From: Microbacterium paraoxydans | GTDB taxonomy: Bacteria > Actinomycetota > Actinomycetes > Actinomycetales > Microbacteriaceae | DNA: 64,000 nucleotides | Assembly (NCBI RefSeq): GCF_018224615.1 | Contig: NZ_JAGTUK010000002.1 | Location: forward strand, 806,001 to 870,000 | Reading direction: 5' to 3' | Shown: piece by piece, positions 16,866-25,625 of the stretch | Layout of the letters: the number at the start of each line of letters is the position of its first letter | Numbering within the stretch: position 1 is the first letter of the stretch | Notes under the pieces: model-generated | Databases searched by the model: none | What the model saw: the letters and a program-made list of their open reading frames with translations, nothing else | What the model was told of the DNA's origin: nothing | Position numbers and translations under genes: made by a program

Positions 16866-17525
16866 TTACTGCGCCGGGGGCATGAGGACCGAGTCGATCA
16901 GGTACACGGTCGCGTTCGCGGTCTGCACGCCACCGCAGATGACGTTGGCGTCGTTGACCATCCACTCGTCACCGCTGCCGGTCACCTCGAGGTCGGCGCC
17001 CTGCACGGTGGTGTGCGTGCCGGCGATGTCGGCCGGCTCGATCTGGCCGGGGACCACGTGGTACGTGAGGATCGACGTCAGCGTGGCGCTGTCGGTCTTG
17101 AGGGCCTCGATCGTCGCGGGGTCGATCTTCGCGAACGCGTCGTCCACCGGCGCGAACACGGTGAACTCGTCACCGTTGAGCGTGTCGACGAGGTTCACGT
17201 CGGGGTTGAGCTGGCCGCTCACGGCGGACACCAGCGTCTTCAGCAGCGGGTTGTTGGAGGCGGCGACCGCGACCGGGTCCTGGGACATGCCCTGGATGGA
17301 ACCGGCACCGTCCGGCACCTCTTCCGCGTAGGCCGCGCAGCCGGGGCCGACGAGGTTCGCGGCGGGGTCCATCTCCATCGGCGTCGACTCAGACGTCTCG
17401 GGGGCCGTCGGCTCCGACGACTCCTCCGTGGTGGTGCCGCTGCCCATGGAACACGCGGAGAGCAGGAATGCGCTCGCCAGACCCAGGGTGACTGCTGCGG
17501 TGACCTTCTTCTTGGTGCTGAACAT
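16866..17525 (-). CDS. Fasciclin-domain lipoprotein (MPT83/MPT70-like)
   Basis: A 219-residue exported protein. The signal peptide ends in the lipobox LSAC (cysteine near residue 22), followed by a Thr/Glu/Ser-rich linker and one FAS1 domain with the typical [14 protein letters not shown] and LTYHVVPG blocks. Two cysteines in the mature part (GPGCAAY, VICGG) could form a disulfide. It resembles mycobacterial MPT83/MPT70, which are SigK-dependent and lie beside dipZ. Here it is divergent from dipZ, with sigK and rskA just after. AAGGAG lies 7 bases before the ATG. A SigK-type promoter is found upstream. The surface role is probably adhesion or envelope redox status. Confidence 0.9.
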   Translation of the reverse strand: MFSTKKKVTAAVTLGLASAFLLSACSMGSGTTTEESSEPTAPETSESTPMEMDPAANLVGPGCAAYAEEVPDGAGSIQGMSQDPVAVAASNNPLLKTLVSAVSGQLNPDVNLVDTLNGDEFTVFAPVDDAFAKIDPATIEALKTDSATLTSILTYHVVPGQIEPADIAGTHTTVQGADLEVTGSGDEWMVNDANVICGGVQTANATVYLIDSVLMPPAQ

Positions 17526-17577
17526 GTCGAGCTCCTTCGAAAACTCCGGCCACGGCCTCTCCGTGGCGTTGACCGGT

Positions 17578-17604
17578 GTTCGGAACCGTCTCGGGATCGG
17601 ATGG
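17578..17604 (-). promoter_or_regulatory. SigK-type promoter of the fasciclin gene
   Basis: Minus strand CCATCC (17604-17599) and CCGAAC (17583-17578), 15 bp apart. I recall mycobacterial SigK promoters as CCATCC and CCGAAT. The predicted start gives a leader of about 45 bases. Confidence 0.6.
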
Positions 17605-17651
17605 GAGGAATTTCGGATTTCTTGGAATCCGCCCGGTGGGGCCGTCCGATC

Positions 17652-17678
17652 CAATCCGTTGCGCGCCGCGGAGCGAAC
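17652..17678 (+). promoter_or_regulatory. SigK-type promoter of dipZ
   Basis: CAATCC (17652-17657) and GCGAAC (17673-17678) with the same 15-bp spacer as the divergent promoter. The predicted leader is about 20 bases and includes GAGGA before the ATG. Confidence 0.5.
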
Positions 17679-17703
17679 AGAGCGTGACAGAAGCGAGGAC
17701 CTC

Positions 17704-19416
17704 ATGGACCTGATCATCATCGGCCTGCTCGGCGGGCTCATCACCGGCATCTCGCCGTGCATCCTGCCCGTGCTGCCGGTGATCTTCCTCACCGGCGGGG
17801 CCCAGTCGGCCGCGTACGACGGGGAGGCGGTGCCCGCTCGGCGCAGCCGCCCCTACTTCGTGATCGCGGGGCTCGTGCTCAGCTTCACGCTGGTGACGCT
17901 CGTGGGCTCGCTGATCCTCGGCCTGCTGAATCTGCCGCAGGACATCATCCGCTGGGTCGGCATCGCGGTGCTGGTGGTGATCGGGGTGGGGCTGATCGTG
18001 CCGCGGTTCCAGCACATCCTGGAGCGGCCGTTCCAGCGGTTCGGGCAGCGCGAGGTGAAGAACCGCGGCAACGGCTTCGGTGTCGGCCTCGCGCTCGGTG
18101 CGGTGTTCGTGCCGTGCGCCGGACCCGTGCTCGCGGCGATCATCGTGGCGGGATCGACCGGCCAGATCGGCGTGGGCACCGTGCTCCTGACGGTGTCGTT
18201 CGCGATCGGCGTGGCGGTGCCGTTGCTGGTGTTCGCGCTCGCGGGGCGCAGCGTGGTGGAGCGCATCCGCGCCTTCCGTACCAAGGAGCGGGCGCTGCGC
18301 ATCGCCGCCGGTATCGCGATGATCGCGCTCGCCGTGGGGCTGGTGTTCAACGTGCCGCAGGCGCTGCAGCGGCTTCTCCCCGACTACACGGCTCCGCTGC
18401 AGGAGCAGATCGCCGACTCCGAGCAGGTGCAGGACGCGCTCGACCTCGGTGGCCTGGTGAACGAGGAGAACAAGGATCTCGACAAGTGCACGAACGGCGC
18501 GACCGAACTGGAGTCGTGCGGTACGGCCCCGTCGATCAAGGGCATCCAGCAGTGGCTGAACACGCCGGACGGACAGGGGATCGATCTGAAGGACCTCCGG
18601 GGCAAGGTGGTGCTGATCGACTTCTGGGCGTACTCGTGCATCAACTGCCAGCGGTCGATCCCCCACGTGGTCGCGTGGGACGAGGCGTACCGCGACGCGG
18701 GGCTGCAGGTGATCGGCATCCACTCGCCGGAGTACGCGTTCGAGAAGGATCCGGGCAACGTGGCCGCGGGGGTGCGCGACTTCGGCATCGCCTACCCGGT
18801 CGCGCTCGACAACACGCTCTCCACCTGGACCAACTACCGCAACCGCTACTGGCCCGCGCACTACCTGATCGACGCGGATGGCACCGTGCGGCACATCTCG
18901 TTCGGCGAGGGCAACTACGCCGCCACCGAGTCGATGATCCGCGAGCTGCTGCAGGATGCGGACCCCGACGTGCAGCTGCCGGCCGCGACCGATGTGAAGG
19001 ATGAGACGCCGGAGCTCGGCTCCACCACGAGGGAGACGTTCCTCGGATCCTCGAAGGACGTGAACTACGGCGGGGGCGGCGAGTACCGCCGCGGTGACGG
19101 CAGCTTCTCCTTCCCGAAGGACCAGCCGGACGACAGCTTCGCGCTGGACGGCGACTGGACGGTCGAGACGCAGTACGTGACTCCGACCGGGGACGACGGA
19201 CGCATCGCGCTCGAGTACCGCGCGGCCGAGGTGCGGATGGTCGTGGCCGGGTCGGGTGACGTCGTGGTCCGAGACCAGGACGGCACGGAGCAGACCATCC
19301 GGGTCGACGGGACGCCTCGCTCGTACGGGCTGGTCGAGCAGGACGACATCGAGAAGGGCACGCTCACGCTCGAGGTTCCGGCCGGCGTCGAGGTCTATTC
19401 CTTCACATTCGGGTGA
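17704..19416 (+). CDS. dipZ: DipZ: CcdA-type membrane protein fused to thioredoxin domain
   Basis: A 570-residue disulfide-reductant conduit. Residues 1 to about 225 are a CcdA/DsbD-beta module with multiple membrane helices and the paired cysteines in GISPCILP and FVPCAGPV. A linker follows, then a TlpA/AhpC-like thioredoxin domain with the active site [11 protein letters not shown], and a C-terminal beta domain typical of DipZ. Electrons from cytoplasmic thioredoxin would be carried to extracytoplasmic partners. I start at ATG 17704, at the first membrane helix; an open frame upstream has no homology. Placement beside a fasciclin gene, sigK and rskA mirrors the mycobacterial SigK regulon. 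Confidence 0.95.
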   Translation: MDLIIIGLLGGLITGISPCILPVLPVIFLTGGAQSAAYDGEAVPARRSRPYFVIAGLVLSFTLVTLVGSLILGLLNLPQDIIRWVGIAVLVVIGVGLIVPRFQHILERPFQRFGQREVKNRGNGFGVGLALGAVFVPCAGPVLAAIIVAGSTGQIGVGTVLLTVSFAIGVAVPLLVFALAGRSVVERIRAFRTKERALRIAAGIAMIALAVGLVFNVPQALQRLLPDYTAPLQEQIADSEQVQDALDLGGLVNEENKDLDKCTNGATELESCGTAPSIKGIQQWLNTPDGQGIDLKDLRGKVVLIDFWAYSCINCQRSIPHVVAWDEAYRDAGLQVIGIHSPEYAFEKDPGNVAAGVRDFGIAYPVALDNTLSTWTNYRNRYWPAHYLIDADGTVRHISFGEGNYAATESMIRELLQDADPDVQLPAATDVKDETPELGSTTRETFLGSSKDVNYGGGGEYRRGDGSFSFPKDQPDDSFALDGDWTVETQYVTPTGDDGRIALEYRAAEVRMVVAGSGDVVVRDQDGTEQTIRVDGTPRSYGLVEQDDIEKGTLTLEVPAGVEVYSFTFG

Positions 19417-19447
19417 CGTCTGCGCGGGAACGGGGAGGAGATACGGC

Positions 19448-20050
19448 ATGCTTATGGAGATGGTCATCGACGGGATGGACGTCCCGGAGGACGGGGCAGC
19501 GCCGCAGGATGCCGTCGCCGACCTCCTCGTCCGCGTCGCGTCCGGTGATCAGGCTGCCTTCGCCGAGCTGTACGACGCCCTGTCCCCGCGGGTCTTCGGT
19601 CTCATCCTCCGGGTGCTGGTGAACCGCGCGCAGAGCGAGGAAGTGCTCCAGGAGGTCTTCCTGGAGATCTGGCAATCCGCTTCGCGCTTCGCTCCGAACA
19701 GGGGACAGGGACGAACATGGGTGATGACGATCGCTCATCGACGGGCCGTCGACCGGGTGCGGGCATCGCAGTCGAGCGCCGACCGCGATGTGCGAGCCGG
19801 CTTCAAAGACCTCGGGGTCGCGCACGACAGTGTCGCGGAACGAGTGGAGCTGGGCATCGAGGGAGAGCGGGTCGTCGCGGCGCTGTCAGGGCTTCCTGAG
19901 GCGCAGCGGGAGGCGCTCGTCCTCGCTTACTACGGCGGTTACAGTCAGAGCGAGATCTCGGCGCTCGTGGGGGCGCCGCTGGGGACGATCAAGACACGGA
20001 TGAGAGACGGGCTGACCCGTCTGCGCACGGCGATGGGGGTGACGGCATGA
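19448..20050 (+). CDS. sigK: ECF RNA polymerase sigma factor SigK
   Basis: A 200-residue ECF sigma factor. Region 2 includes FAELYDALSPRVFGLILRVL and the -10-contacting LQEVFLEIWQSASRF and WVMTIAHRRAVDRVR; region 4 has LPEAQREALVLAYYGGYSQSEIS and the recognition helix LGTIKTRMRDGL. The ATG at 19448 follows GGGGAGGAGA. It lies 31 bases after dipZ, so it may be read through from the dipZ promoter and thereby autoregulated. Its stop overlaps the anti-sigma gene. The name rests on this gene set; SigL/SigM-type ECF factors are the alternative. Confidence 0.88.
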   Translation: MLMEMVIDGMDVPEDGAAPQDAVADLLVRVASGDQAAFAELYDALSPRVFGLILRVLVNRAQSEEVLQEVFLEIWQSASRFAPNRGQGRTWVMTIAHRRAVDRVRASQSSADRDVRAGFKDLGVAHDSVAERVELGIEGERVVAALSGLPEAQREALVLAYYGGYSQSEISALVGAPLGTIKTRMRDGLTRLRTAMGVTA

Positions 20051-20838
20051 ACGAGAAGGACTTCGCGGAGCTCGCGGCGGGTGCCGCACTCCACGCGCTG
20101 TCGACCGACGACGAGAAGCGGTACCGCCGGGCGCTTGCGGAGCACCCGGAGTGGGCGGCCGTGGCCGACATCGAGGCGGACAGCGCGGCGCTGCTCGGCG
20201 AGGGTGTGACCCCGGTCGCCCCGTCTCCCGGTATCCGCGCCGCGCTGCTGGCTCAGATCGCCCACACGCCTCAGGGCGGCGGCGACGACCGCGACGCCGG
20301 GGTGCACCAATCGCCCGAGGCCGAGGCCGCGGCCCCGTCCGCGCCGGAGGCGCCCGGGGTGCCGGAGACCCGGGCGCCGCGCCGCTGGACCCGTCTCGCG
20401 TTCGCGCTCGCCGCGTGCCTGGCGCTGCTGGTCGGCGTGGGCGTCGGCGCGGTCGCCCTCAACGCGCAGCTGACGCGTCCCGCCAGTGTCGTGGCGCTGC
20501 AGGAGATCGAGGCGGCGGGCGATGCGCAGCAGGCCACGGTCGAGCTCGACGGCGGGGCCACGGCCACCGCGCACTGGTCGGGTTCGGTGGGCAAGGCCGT
20601 GCTGGTGACCGACGGGCTGCCCGAGACCGACGCCGGCAAGACCTACGAGCTGTGGTTCGTGCGCGGCGAGGAGCCGATCGCGGCTGGGGTATTCGACCCG
20701 GAAGACGGCGCGGCGACCGCGCTGCTGGAGGGCGAGATGCGTGCCGGGGATGCGATCGCGGTGACCGTCGAGCAGGAGGGCGGCTCGCCTACAGGGCAGC
20801 CCACCACCGACCCGGTCATCGTCATCCCCACGGCCTGA
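20047..20838 (+). CDS. rskA: Anti-sigma-K factor RskA
   Basis: A 263-residue membrane anti-sigma factor. The N terminus (DFAELAAGAALHALSTDDEKRY) is the zinc-less anti-sigma fold that caps SigK. A Pro/Glu-rich linker leads to one membrane helix around residues 118-140, and the outer RskA domain has GGATATAHWS and the conserved KTYELWFV. In this family regulated proteolysis of the membrane part frees the sigma factor, often under reducing conditions, which fits the DipZ neighbour. ATGA overlap with sigK secures equimolar synthesis. Confidence 0.9.
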   Translation: MNEKDFAELAAGAALHALSTDDEKRYRRALAEHPEWAAVADIEADSAALLGEGVTPVAPSPGIRAALLAQIAHTPQGGGDDRDAGVHQSPEAEAAAPSAPEAPGVPETRAPRRWTRLAFALAACLALLVGVGVGAVALNAQLTRPASVVALQEIEAAGDAQQATVELDGGATATAHWSGSVGKAVLVTDGLPETDAGKTYELWFVRGEEPIAAGVFDPEDGAATALLEGEMRAGDAIAVTVEQEGGSPTGQPTTDPVIVIPTA

Positions 20839-20855
20839 GTCGCGGCACCGGGGCG

Positions 20856-20861
20856 TACCCT
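20856..20861 (+). promoter_or_regulatory. -10 element of leaderless gene 20868
   Basis: TACCCT, then GGAGGG, then ATG at 20868. The G-rich hexamer touches the ATG and so cannot act as a normal Shine-Dalgarno. Confidence 0.5.
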
Positions 20862-20867
20862 GGAGGG

Positions 20868-21497
20868 ATGCCCGAGCAGCACCACCGGCCCGTGCGCCGC
20901 CCCACCACCGCCTTCGACAACATCGTGGGCTCGCGCGACCCCGCGGAGGAGACCAGGGTCGCGCACGCCACGGCCTCCGCGCTGCTCACCCGGGTGCGCG
21001 AGGACGAGACGGGCGCGAGCGTGGAACGGCTGATCGCGTTCACGCGCGAGCACGGTATCGACGAGATCGCGGAGCTGTGGTCCACCGCGCCGTCCCGCAC
21101 GCTGCCCGGGTCGCTGTGGCGCCTGTACGTGCTGCAGCTGGCGATCCACGGAGACCCGGCGACCGCGGCGCTCCTGTACGACCGCGGACGCGTGGAGCTG
21201 CCGTCCGCGGATGCGGTGGTGGCGGGCGCCCCGGTGCCGGCGAGCCCCGCCGAACTGGTCGCGCTGATCGACACGATCCTGCGCGGAGCCTTCCGGGGCG
21301 ACTTCGCGGTGGCGCTCGACCGGGCGGCGGCGTTCTGCCGCGTGCAGGCCTCGGGGGCCACGCACACCGCGGACGACTATGAGGCCACGGAGCCTGCCCG
21401 TGCGAGCGAGCTGACCACGCGGGCTCTGCGGCTGAGCAGCTATGCGCAAGACCTGTCGGCGTCCGCGGCGCTGTGGCGGATGGGCGCGCTGGCCTGA
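20868..21497 (+). CDS. Uncharacterised conserved protein
   Basis: A 209-residue soluble, mostly helical protein with no signal or membrane segment. Recognisable stretches are RRPTTAFDNIVGSRDPAEETRVAH near the start and LWRLYVLQLAIH and LIDTILRGAFRGDFAVALDRAAAFCRV in the middle. I do not recognise a domain. I recall relatives in Microbacteriaceae with misleading polymerase-subunit names; nothing here looks like RNA polymerase. It has its own leaderless-type promoter 18 bases after rskA, so it is not obviously part of the SigK operon. Confidence 0.65.
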   Translation: MPEQHHRPVRRPTTAFDNIVGSRDPAEETRVAHATASALLTRVREDETGASVERLIAFTREHGIDEIAELWSTAPSRTLPGSLWRLYVLQLAIHGDPATAALLYDRGRVELPSADAVVAGAPVPASPAELVALIDTILRGAFRGDFAVALDRAAAFCRVQASGATHTADDYEATEPARASELTTRALRLSSYAQDLSASAALWRMGALA

Positions 21498-21540
21498 TCC
21501 GCGGCCGCGCGCCACGCTCGGTGTTCCGCGTCCCGGATAC

Positions 21541-21624
21541 GAAAAGACCGGGCCGCAAGAACGCCTCTCGGCGGAAGGCCGCTCGCAGCGGCGAAAATTG
21601 GAGCCCGGGGTTATGCGGCCCGGC
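21541..21624 (-). ncRNA. Candidate structured small RNA, ~84 nt
   Basis: On the minus strand TACACT (21636-21631) predicts a start near 21624. The RNA then opens with CCGGGCCGCA (21623-21614), which pairs perfectly over 10 bp with TGCGGCCCGG (21557-21548). Between these arms are two hairpins: a 6-bp stem GCCGCT/AGCGGC (21592-21578) and a 4-bp stem CGCC/GGCG (21573-21562). The closing stem is followed by TCTTTTC, like the msmK terminator here. The 5' arm can alternatively join a TGGAG/CTCCA-closed hairpin. No known family was recognised. Confidence 0.45.
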
Positions 21625-21668
21625 CACTCCAGTGTAACGCGAGTGCGCGACAGGTATTCCCGTCGTTC

Positions 21669-21674
21669 TAGGCT
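21669..21674 (+). promoter_or_regulatory. -10 element of leaderless pabC
   Basis: TAGGCT, six bases (CGTGGC), ATG at 21681; no Shine-Dalgarno. Confidence 0.55.
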
Positions 21675-21680
21675 CGTGGC

Positions 21681-22565
21681 ATGACCCGACGCTTCGCCCT
21701 CATGCTCGACCCCGTCGCCGCCGACGAGCAGCGCGACGACTACACCGACACCTTCACCGCCGTGGATGCGGCCGCTCCCGCGCTCAGCGTCGGCGAGCTC
21801 AGCACGCAGAGGGGCGACGGCGTGTTCGAGTCGATCGGCGTGGTCGACGGCCACGCGCAGGAGGTCGTGCCGCACCTGGAGCGGCTGGCGCACTCGGCGC
21901 GCCTGTGCGACCTTCCGGCGCCGAACCTGGAGCAGTGGCGGCAGGCCGTGCAGCACGCGGCCGCCCGGCTCGAAGCGGGGGAGTCGGTGATCAAGCTGAT
22001 CCTGAGCCGCGGCGTGGAGCACGGGCCGACCCCGACCGCGTGGGTCACGGCCGCTCCGGCCGCGGACTTCTCAGCCGTGCGACGCGAGGGCGTCAAGGTG
22101 GTCACCCTCGACCGCGGGTACGACCTCGGCGCGGCCGAGCGCGCGCCCTGGCTGCTGCTCGGCGCGAAGACGCTGTCGTACGCGGTGAACATGGCGGCGC
22201 TGCGCGAGGCCCAGCGGCGCGGGGCGGACGACGCGGTGTTCCTGTCGAGCGACGGGTTCGTGCTCGAGGCGCCGACGGCCTCGCTCATCCTGCGGTTCGG
22301 CGACCGGTTCACGACCCCGGCGCCCAACGGCGGCATCCTGCACGGCACCACGCAGCTGAGCGTCTACGAGCACCTGAGCGCGCGCGGCTTCGACGTGGGC
22401 TACGACCGGATCCCCGCCGCAGACCTCACCGCGGCGGATGCGGCGTGGCTGGTGTCGAGCGTGCGGCTCGCGGCACCGGTCACGGCGGTCGACGGCACGC
22501 CGCTGCCGGTGGACCTGGCGCTCACGGACGAGCTCAACGCGTACCTGCTCTCTCCGCGCGACTGA
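21681..22565 (+). CDS. pabC: Aminodeoxychorismate lyase-like class IV aminotransferase
   Basis: A 294-residue fold-type IV PLP enzyme. The PLP lysine is in LLLGAKTLSYAVNM near residue 165; the cofactor-phosphate region GFVLEAPTAS and the GGILHGTTQ loop follow in family order, and the QRGDGVFES motif is near residue 43. It probably converts aminodeoxychorismate to p-aminobenzoate for folate; a D-amino acid or branched-chain aminotransferase is the alternative. The start is fixed by TAGGCT-N6-ATG. It converges on pstB with a shared hairpin. Confidence 0.8.
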   Translation: MTRRFALMLDPVAADEQRDDYTDTFTAVDAAAPALSVGELSTQRGDGVFESIGVVDGHAQEVVPHLERLAHSARLCDLPAPNLEQWRQAVQHAAARLEAGESVIKLILSRGVEHGPTPTAWVTAAPAADFSAVRREGVKVVTLDRGYDLGAAERAPWLLLGAKTLSYAVNMAALREAQRRGADDAVFLSSDGFVLEAPTASLILRFGDRFTTPAPNGGILHGTTQLSVYEHLSARGFDVGYDRIPAADLTAADAAWLVSSVRLAAPVTAVDGTPLPVDLALTDELNAYLLSPRD

Positions 22566-22585
22566 CCGGGTCCGATGTACGGCGA

Positions 22586-22615
22586 AGGGCCCGGATGCCG
22601 CAGCACCCGGGCCCT
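22586..22615. terminator. Bidirectional terminator between pabC and pstB
   Basis: 9-bp arms AGGGCCCGG and CCGGGCCCT around a 12-base loop, between convergent stops. Confidence 0.75.
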
Positions 22616-22630
22616 CGTGCGTGCGCCGGT

Positions 22631-23410
22631 TCAGCCGAAGCGGCCGGAGACGTAGTCTTCGGTGGCCTGCACCGACGGCGTGGTGAAGATCGACGTGGTG
22701 TCGTCGTACTCGATGAGCTTGCCCGGCTTGCCGGTGCCCGCGATGTTGAAGAACGCGGTCTTGTCGGAGACGCGCGACGCCTGCTGCATGTTGTGCGTCA
22801 CGATCACGATCGTGAACTCGTTCTTGAGCTCGCCGATCAGCTCCTCGATCGCGTAGGTGGAGATGGGGTCGAGCGCGGAGCACGGCTCGTCCATCAGCAG
22901 GACCTCGGGCGACACGGCGATCGCGCGAGCGATGCACAGGCGCTGCTGCTGACCGCCGGAGAGCCCGGAGCCGGGGCGGTCGAGGCGGTCCTTGACCTCG
23001 TTCCACAGGTTGGCGCCGGTGAGCGACTTCTCCACCAGGTCGTCCTGGTCGCTCTTCGACATGCGACTGTTGTTGAGGCGCACGCCCGCGAGCACGTTCT
23101 CCTTGATCGACATCGTGGGGAACGGGTTCGGGCGCTGGAACACCATGCCGACCTGGCGCCGCACCAGCACGGGGTCGACGCCGGGGCCGTACAGGTCCTT
23201 GCCGTCGAGCAGCACCTCGCCCTCGACGCGCGCACCGGGGATCACCTCGTGCATGCGGTTGAGGGTGCGCAGGAAGGTGGACTTGCCGCAGCCGGACGGG
23301 CCGATGAAGGCCGTGACGCTGCGCGGCTGGATGTCGAGGGACACGCCTTCGACGGCGAGGAAGTTGCCGTAGTAGACGTTGAGGTCGTTGACTTCGATGC
23401 TCTTGGACAC
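22631..23410 (-). CDS. pstB: Phosphate ABC transporter ATP-binding protein
   Basis: A 259-residue ATPase of the high-affinity phosphate importer PstSCAB. Walker [10 protein letters not shown] is at residues 37-45, the signature LSGGQ at 150-154, Walker B LLMDEP at 171-176, and the H-loop in [10 protein letters not shown]. The PstB-specific [11 protein letters not shown]-loop region is present. The GTG at 23410 is preferred: homology begins there and AGGAAC precedes it. It ends the pst operon, 26 bases after pstA. Confidence 0.95.
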   Translation of the reverse strand: MSKSIEVNDLNVYYGNFLAVEGVSLDIQPRSVTAFIGPSGCGKSTFLRTLNRMHEVIPGARVEGEVLLDGKDLYGPGVDPVLVRRQVGMVFQRPNPFPTMSIKENVLAGVRLNNSRMSKSDQDDLVEKSLTGANLWNEVKDRLDRPGSGLSGGQQQRLCIARAIAVSPEVLLMDEPCSALDPISTYAIEELIGELKNEFTIVIVTHNMQQASRVSDKTAFFNIAGTGKPGKLIEYDDTTSIFTTPSVQATEDYVSGRFG

Positions 23411-23436
23411 GTGGGTTCCTGTTCTGAGGTTCGGGC

Positions 23437-24534
23437 TCAGCGGCCGGAGAGTTTCGGGGCGAACCACTTCGCGATCAGACGCGCGAGGAGGTTCAGCACC
23501 ATGACGATGAGGATCAGGGTGAGGGCGGCGGCCCAGGCGCGCGCGACGGCGGCGTCGGGGTTGGTGCCCTGGTTCATGTACTGGTTGTAGGCGAACACCG
23601 GGAGGGTCATCATCTGGCCGTTGAAGATGTTCGTGTTGAGGCTCTGCGTGAAACCGGCGGTCAGCAGCAGCGGGGCGGTCTCACCGATCACCCGGGAGAT
23701 CGCGAGCATGACGGAGGTCATGATGCCGGCGATCGAGGTGGGCAGCACGACCTTGAGGATGGTCAGCCACTTCGGCACGCCGAGCGCGTAGGAGGCTTCG
23801 CGCAGTTCGTTCGGCACGATCCGCAGCAGCTCCTCGCTGCCGCGCACGACCACCGGGGTCATCAGCACGGCGAGGGCGAGCGCACCCATGAAGCCCATCG
23901 AGATGCCCGGCCGCACCAGCAGTGCGAACACGGCGTAGATGAACAGACCGGCGACGATCGAGGGGATGCCCGTCATGACGTCGACGAAGAACGTGATGGC
24001 CTTCGCGATCTTCCCGCGGCCGTACTCCACCAGGTAGATCGACGTCATCAGCCCGATCGGGACGGAGATGACGGTCGCGGTGAGCGTGATCAGCACGGTG
24101 CCCCAGATGGCGTGCACGATGCCGCCGCCGTCGCCCACCACGTTGCGCATGGAGTAGGTGAAGAACTCGGCGTCGAAGCGCTCGATGCCGTTGGCCACCA
24201 CGGTCCACAGCAGCGACACGAGCGGCAGGAGGGCGATCAGGAACGCCGTGGCCACGAGCGCGGTCATGAGCCGGTCGACGGCCTTGCGGCGGCTCTCGGC
24301 GATCGCGGAGATCACCGTGATGATCACCATGTAGAGCAGGATGCCGACGACCACGGTGCCGGCGATGTTGAAGTCGGCGAGCGGCGTTCCCGCCCCGGCG
24401 GCGGCGACGCCGAAGACGGCGGCGGAGACCAGGAAGGACACGCCCAGGAGGGCCCACGGGGCCCACTTCGGCAGGCGTCCGGAGGTCAGGGAGGCGCTGC
24501 TCGTGGCGTTCGGAGCGCTGGTGAGGACGGTCAT
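23437..24534 (-). CDS. pstA: Phosphate ABC transporter permease PstA
   Basis: A 365-residue inner-membrane permease. After a short tail come helices at about 30-50 and 60-90, a long extracytoplasmic stretch ([18 protein letters not shown]), and the conserved six-helix BPD domain with the EAA-type loop [23 protein letters not shown] that docks PstB. It begins one base after the pstC stop, so the two are coupled. It is longer than the enterobacterial form because of an extra N-terminal pair of helices, common in actinobacteria. Confidence 0.93.
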   Translation of the reverse strand: MTVLTSAPNATSSASLTSGRLPKWAPWALLGVSFLVSAAVFGVAAAGAGTPLADFNIAGTVVVGILLYMVIITVISAIAESRRKAVDRLMTALVATAFLIALLPLVSLLWTVVANGIERFDAEFFTYSMRNVVGDGGGIVHAIWGTVLITLTATVISVPIGLMTSIYLVEYGRGKIAKAITFFVDVMTGIPSIVAGLFIYAVFALLVRPGISMGFMGALALAVLMTPVVVRGSEELLRIVPNELREASYALGVPKWLTILKVVLPTSIAGIMTSVMLAISRVIGETAPLLLTAGFTQSLNTNIFNGQMMTLPVFAYNQYMNQGTNPDAAVARAWAAALTLILIVMVLNLLARLIAKWFAPKLSGR

Positions 24535-24535
24535 G

Positions 24536-25519
24536 TCAGTTCGCTCCCGAGAACTCGGCGCGGCGGGCGACGATCCAGCGCGCCACGGCGTTGACCGCGA
24601 AGGTCACGACGAAGAGGATGAGGCCGGTCGCGATGAGGGTGTTGACGCCCGTGCCGTGCGCCTCCGGGAAGGCGAGGGCGATGTTCGCGGGGATCGGCGT
24701 GGGGTTCGTGGCGGTGAGCACCAGGAAGCTCACGACCGCCGAGGGGGAGAGCACCATGGTGACGGCCATCGTCTCGCCCAGCGCGCGGCCAAGGGCGAGC
24801 ATCGCGGCGGACACCATGCCGCCGCGGGCGAAGGGCAGCACGGCCATCCGCACCATCTCCCAGCGCGTCGCCCCGAGGGCCAGCGCGGCCTCCTCGTGCA
24901 GCTTCGGCGTCTGGAGGAACACTTCGCGGCAGATGGCGGTCATGATCGGGATGCACATCACGGCGAGCACGAGTGCCGCGGTCAGGATGGTCTTCCCGGT
25001 GGCGGAGACCTGCCCGCCGAAGAACGGCACCCAGGAGGCGTTCTCGTTGAGCCAGACGTAGATCGGCTGCAGCAGCGGGGCGAGCACGAGCCCGCCCCAC
25101 AGGCCGAAGACCACGGACGGGACGGCCGCGAGCAGGTCGATGATGTAGCCCAGCACGGCCGCGAGCCGGCGGTGGGCGTAGTGCGAGATGAACAGCGCAA
25201 TGCCGATGGCGATGGGCGCCGCGATGATGAGGGCGATGAAGGACGCCCACAGCGTGCCGAAGACCAGCGGCCAGACGTACACCCAGAACGACTCGCCGCG
25301 CAGGATGTGGTTGTCGCTCGTGTCGAGCTGGAAGGCCGGGAGGCTCTGGATGATGAGGAAGGCGGCGACGAGCGCGAGCACGACGAGGATGATGATCCCC
25401 GCCCCGAGCGCGGTGCCGGAGAACACCCGGTCGCCGAGTCGCTGCTTGGCCTTGATCGGTGCGGGCGGCGCCGGTGTCGGTGCCGGTGCCGTTGTCGGCT
25501 CCTGCGCGGTCGTGCTCAT
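24536..25519 (-). CDS. pstC: Phosphate ABC transporter permease PstC
   Basis: A 327-residue permease partner of PstA. The N terminus is cytoplasmic and Ala/Pro/Thr-rich (APTPAPPAP), followed by a first helix near 38-60 and a periplasmic part containing SFWVYVWPL; the BPD domain carries the EAA loop PKLHEEAALALGATRWEM. GGGAG lies 5 bases before the ATG. A GC-rich hairpin separates it from pstS, which may set a higher level of the binding protein. Confidence 0.93.
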   Translation of the reverse strand: MSTTAQEPTTAPAPTPAPPAPIKAKQRLGDRVFSGTALGAGIIILVVLALVAAFLIIQSLPAFQLDTSDNHILRGESFWVYVWPLVFGTLWASFIALIIAAPIAIGIALFISHYAHRRLAAVLGYIIDLLAAVPSVVFGLWGGLVLAPLLQPIYVWLNENASWVPFFGGQVSATGKTILTAALVLAVMCIPIMTAICREVFLQTPKLHEEAALALGATRWEMVRMAVLPFARGGMVSAAMLALGRALGETMAVTMVLSPSAVVSFLVLTATNPTPIPANIALAFPEAHGTGVNTLIATGLILFVVTFAVNAVARWIVARRAEFSGAN

Positions 25520-25570
25520 GATCTCCCTGTTTCGGGCCGGGTGAGATGGATCGGGTGCCGACCTGCCGGA

Positions 25571-25600
25571 GCCCCCGCGCCCGGTGTGGGACGCGGGGGC
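25571..25600 (-). promoter_or_regulatory. Intercistronic hairpin pstS-pstC
   Basis: 9-bp arms GCCCCCGCG and CGCGGGGGC, loop 12, in the 106-bp gap between pstS and pstC. There is no T tract after it on the minus strand. It may act as an attenuator or 3'-end stabiliser of pstS mRNA. Confidence 0.5.
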
Positions 25601-25625
25601 ACCGTCGGTCAGCGGATCGGCAGGA

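Noticed and set aside
17389..19467. A 692-codon open frame opposite dipZ
   Set aside because: It overlaps dipZ and its promoter, and its His/Arg-rich translation lacks homology.
20868..21497. Possible RNA polymerase beta-subunit fragment
   Set aside because: No polymerase motif is present; the name would come only from database carry-over.
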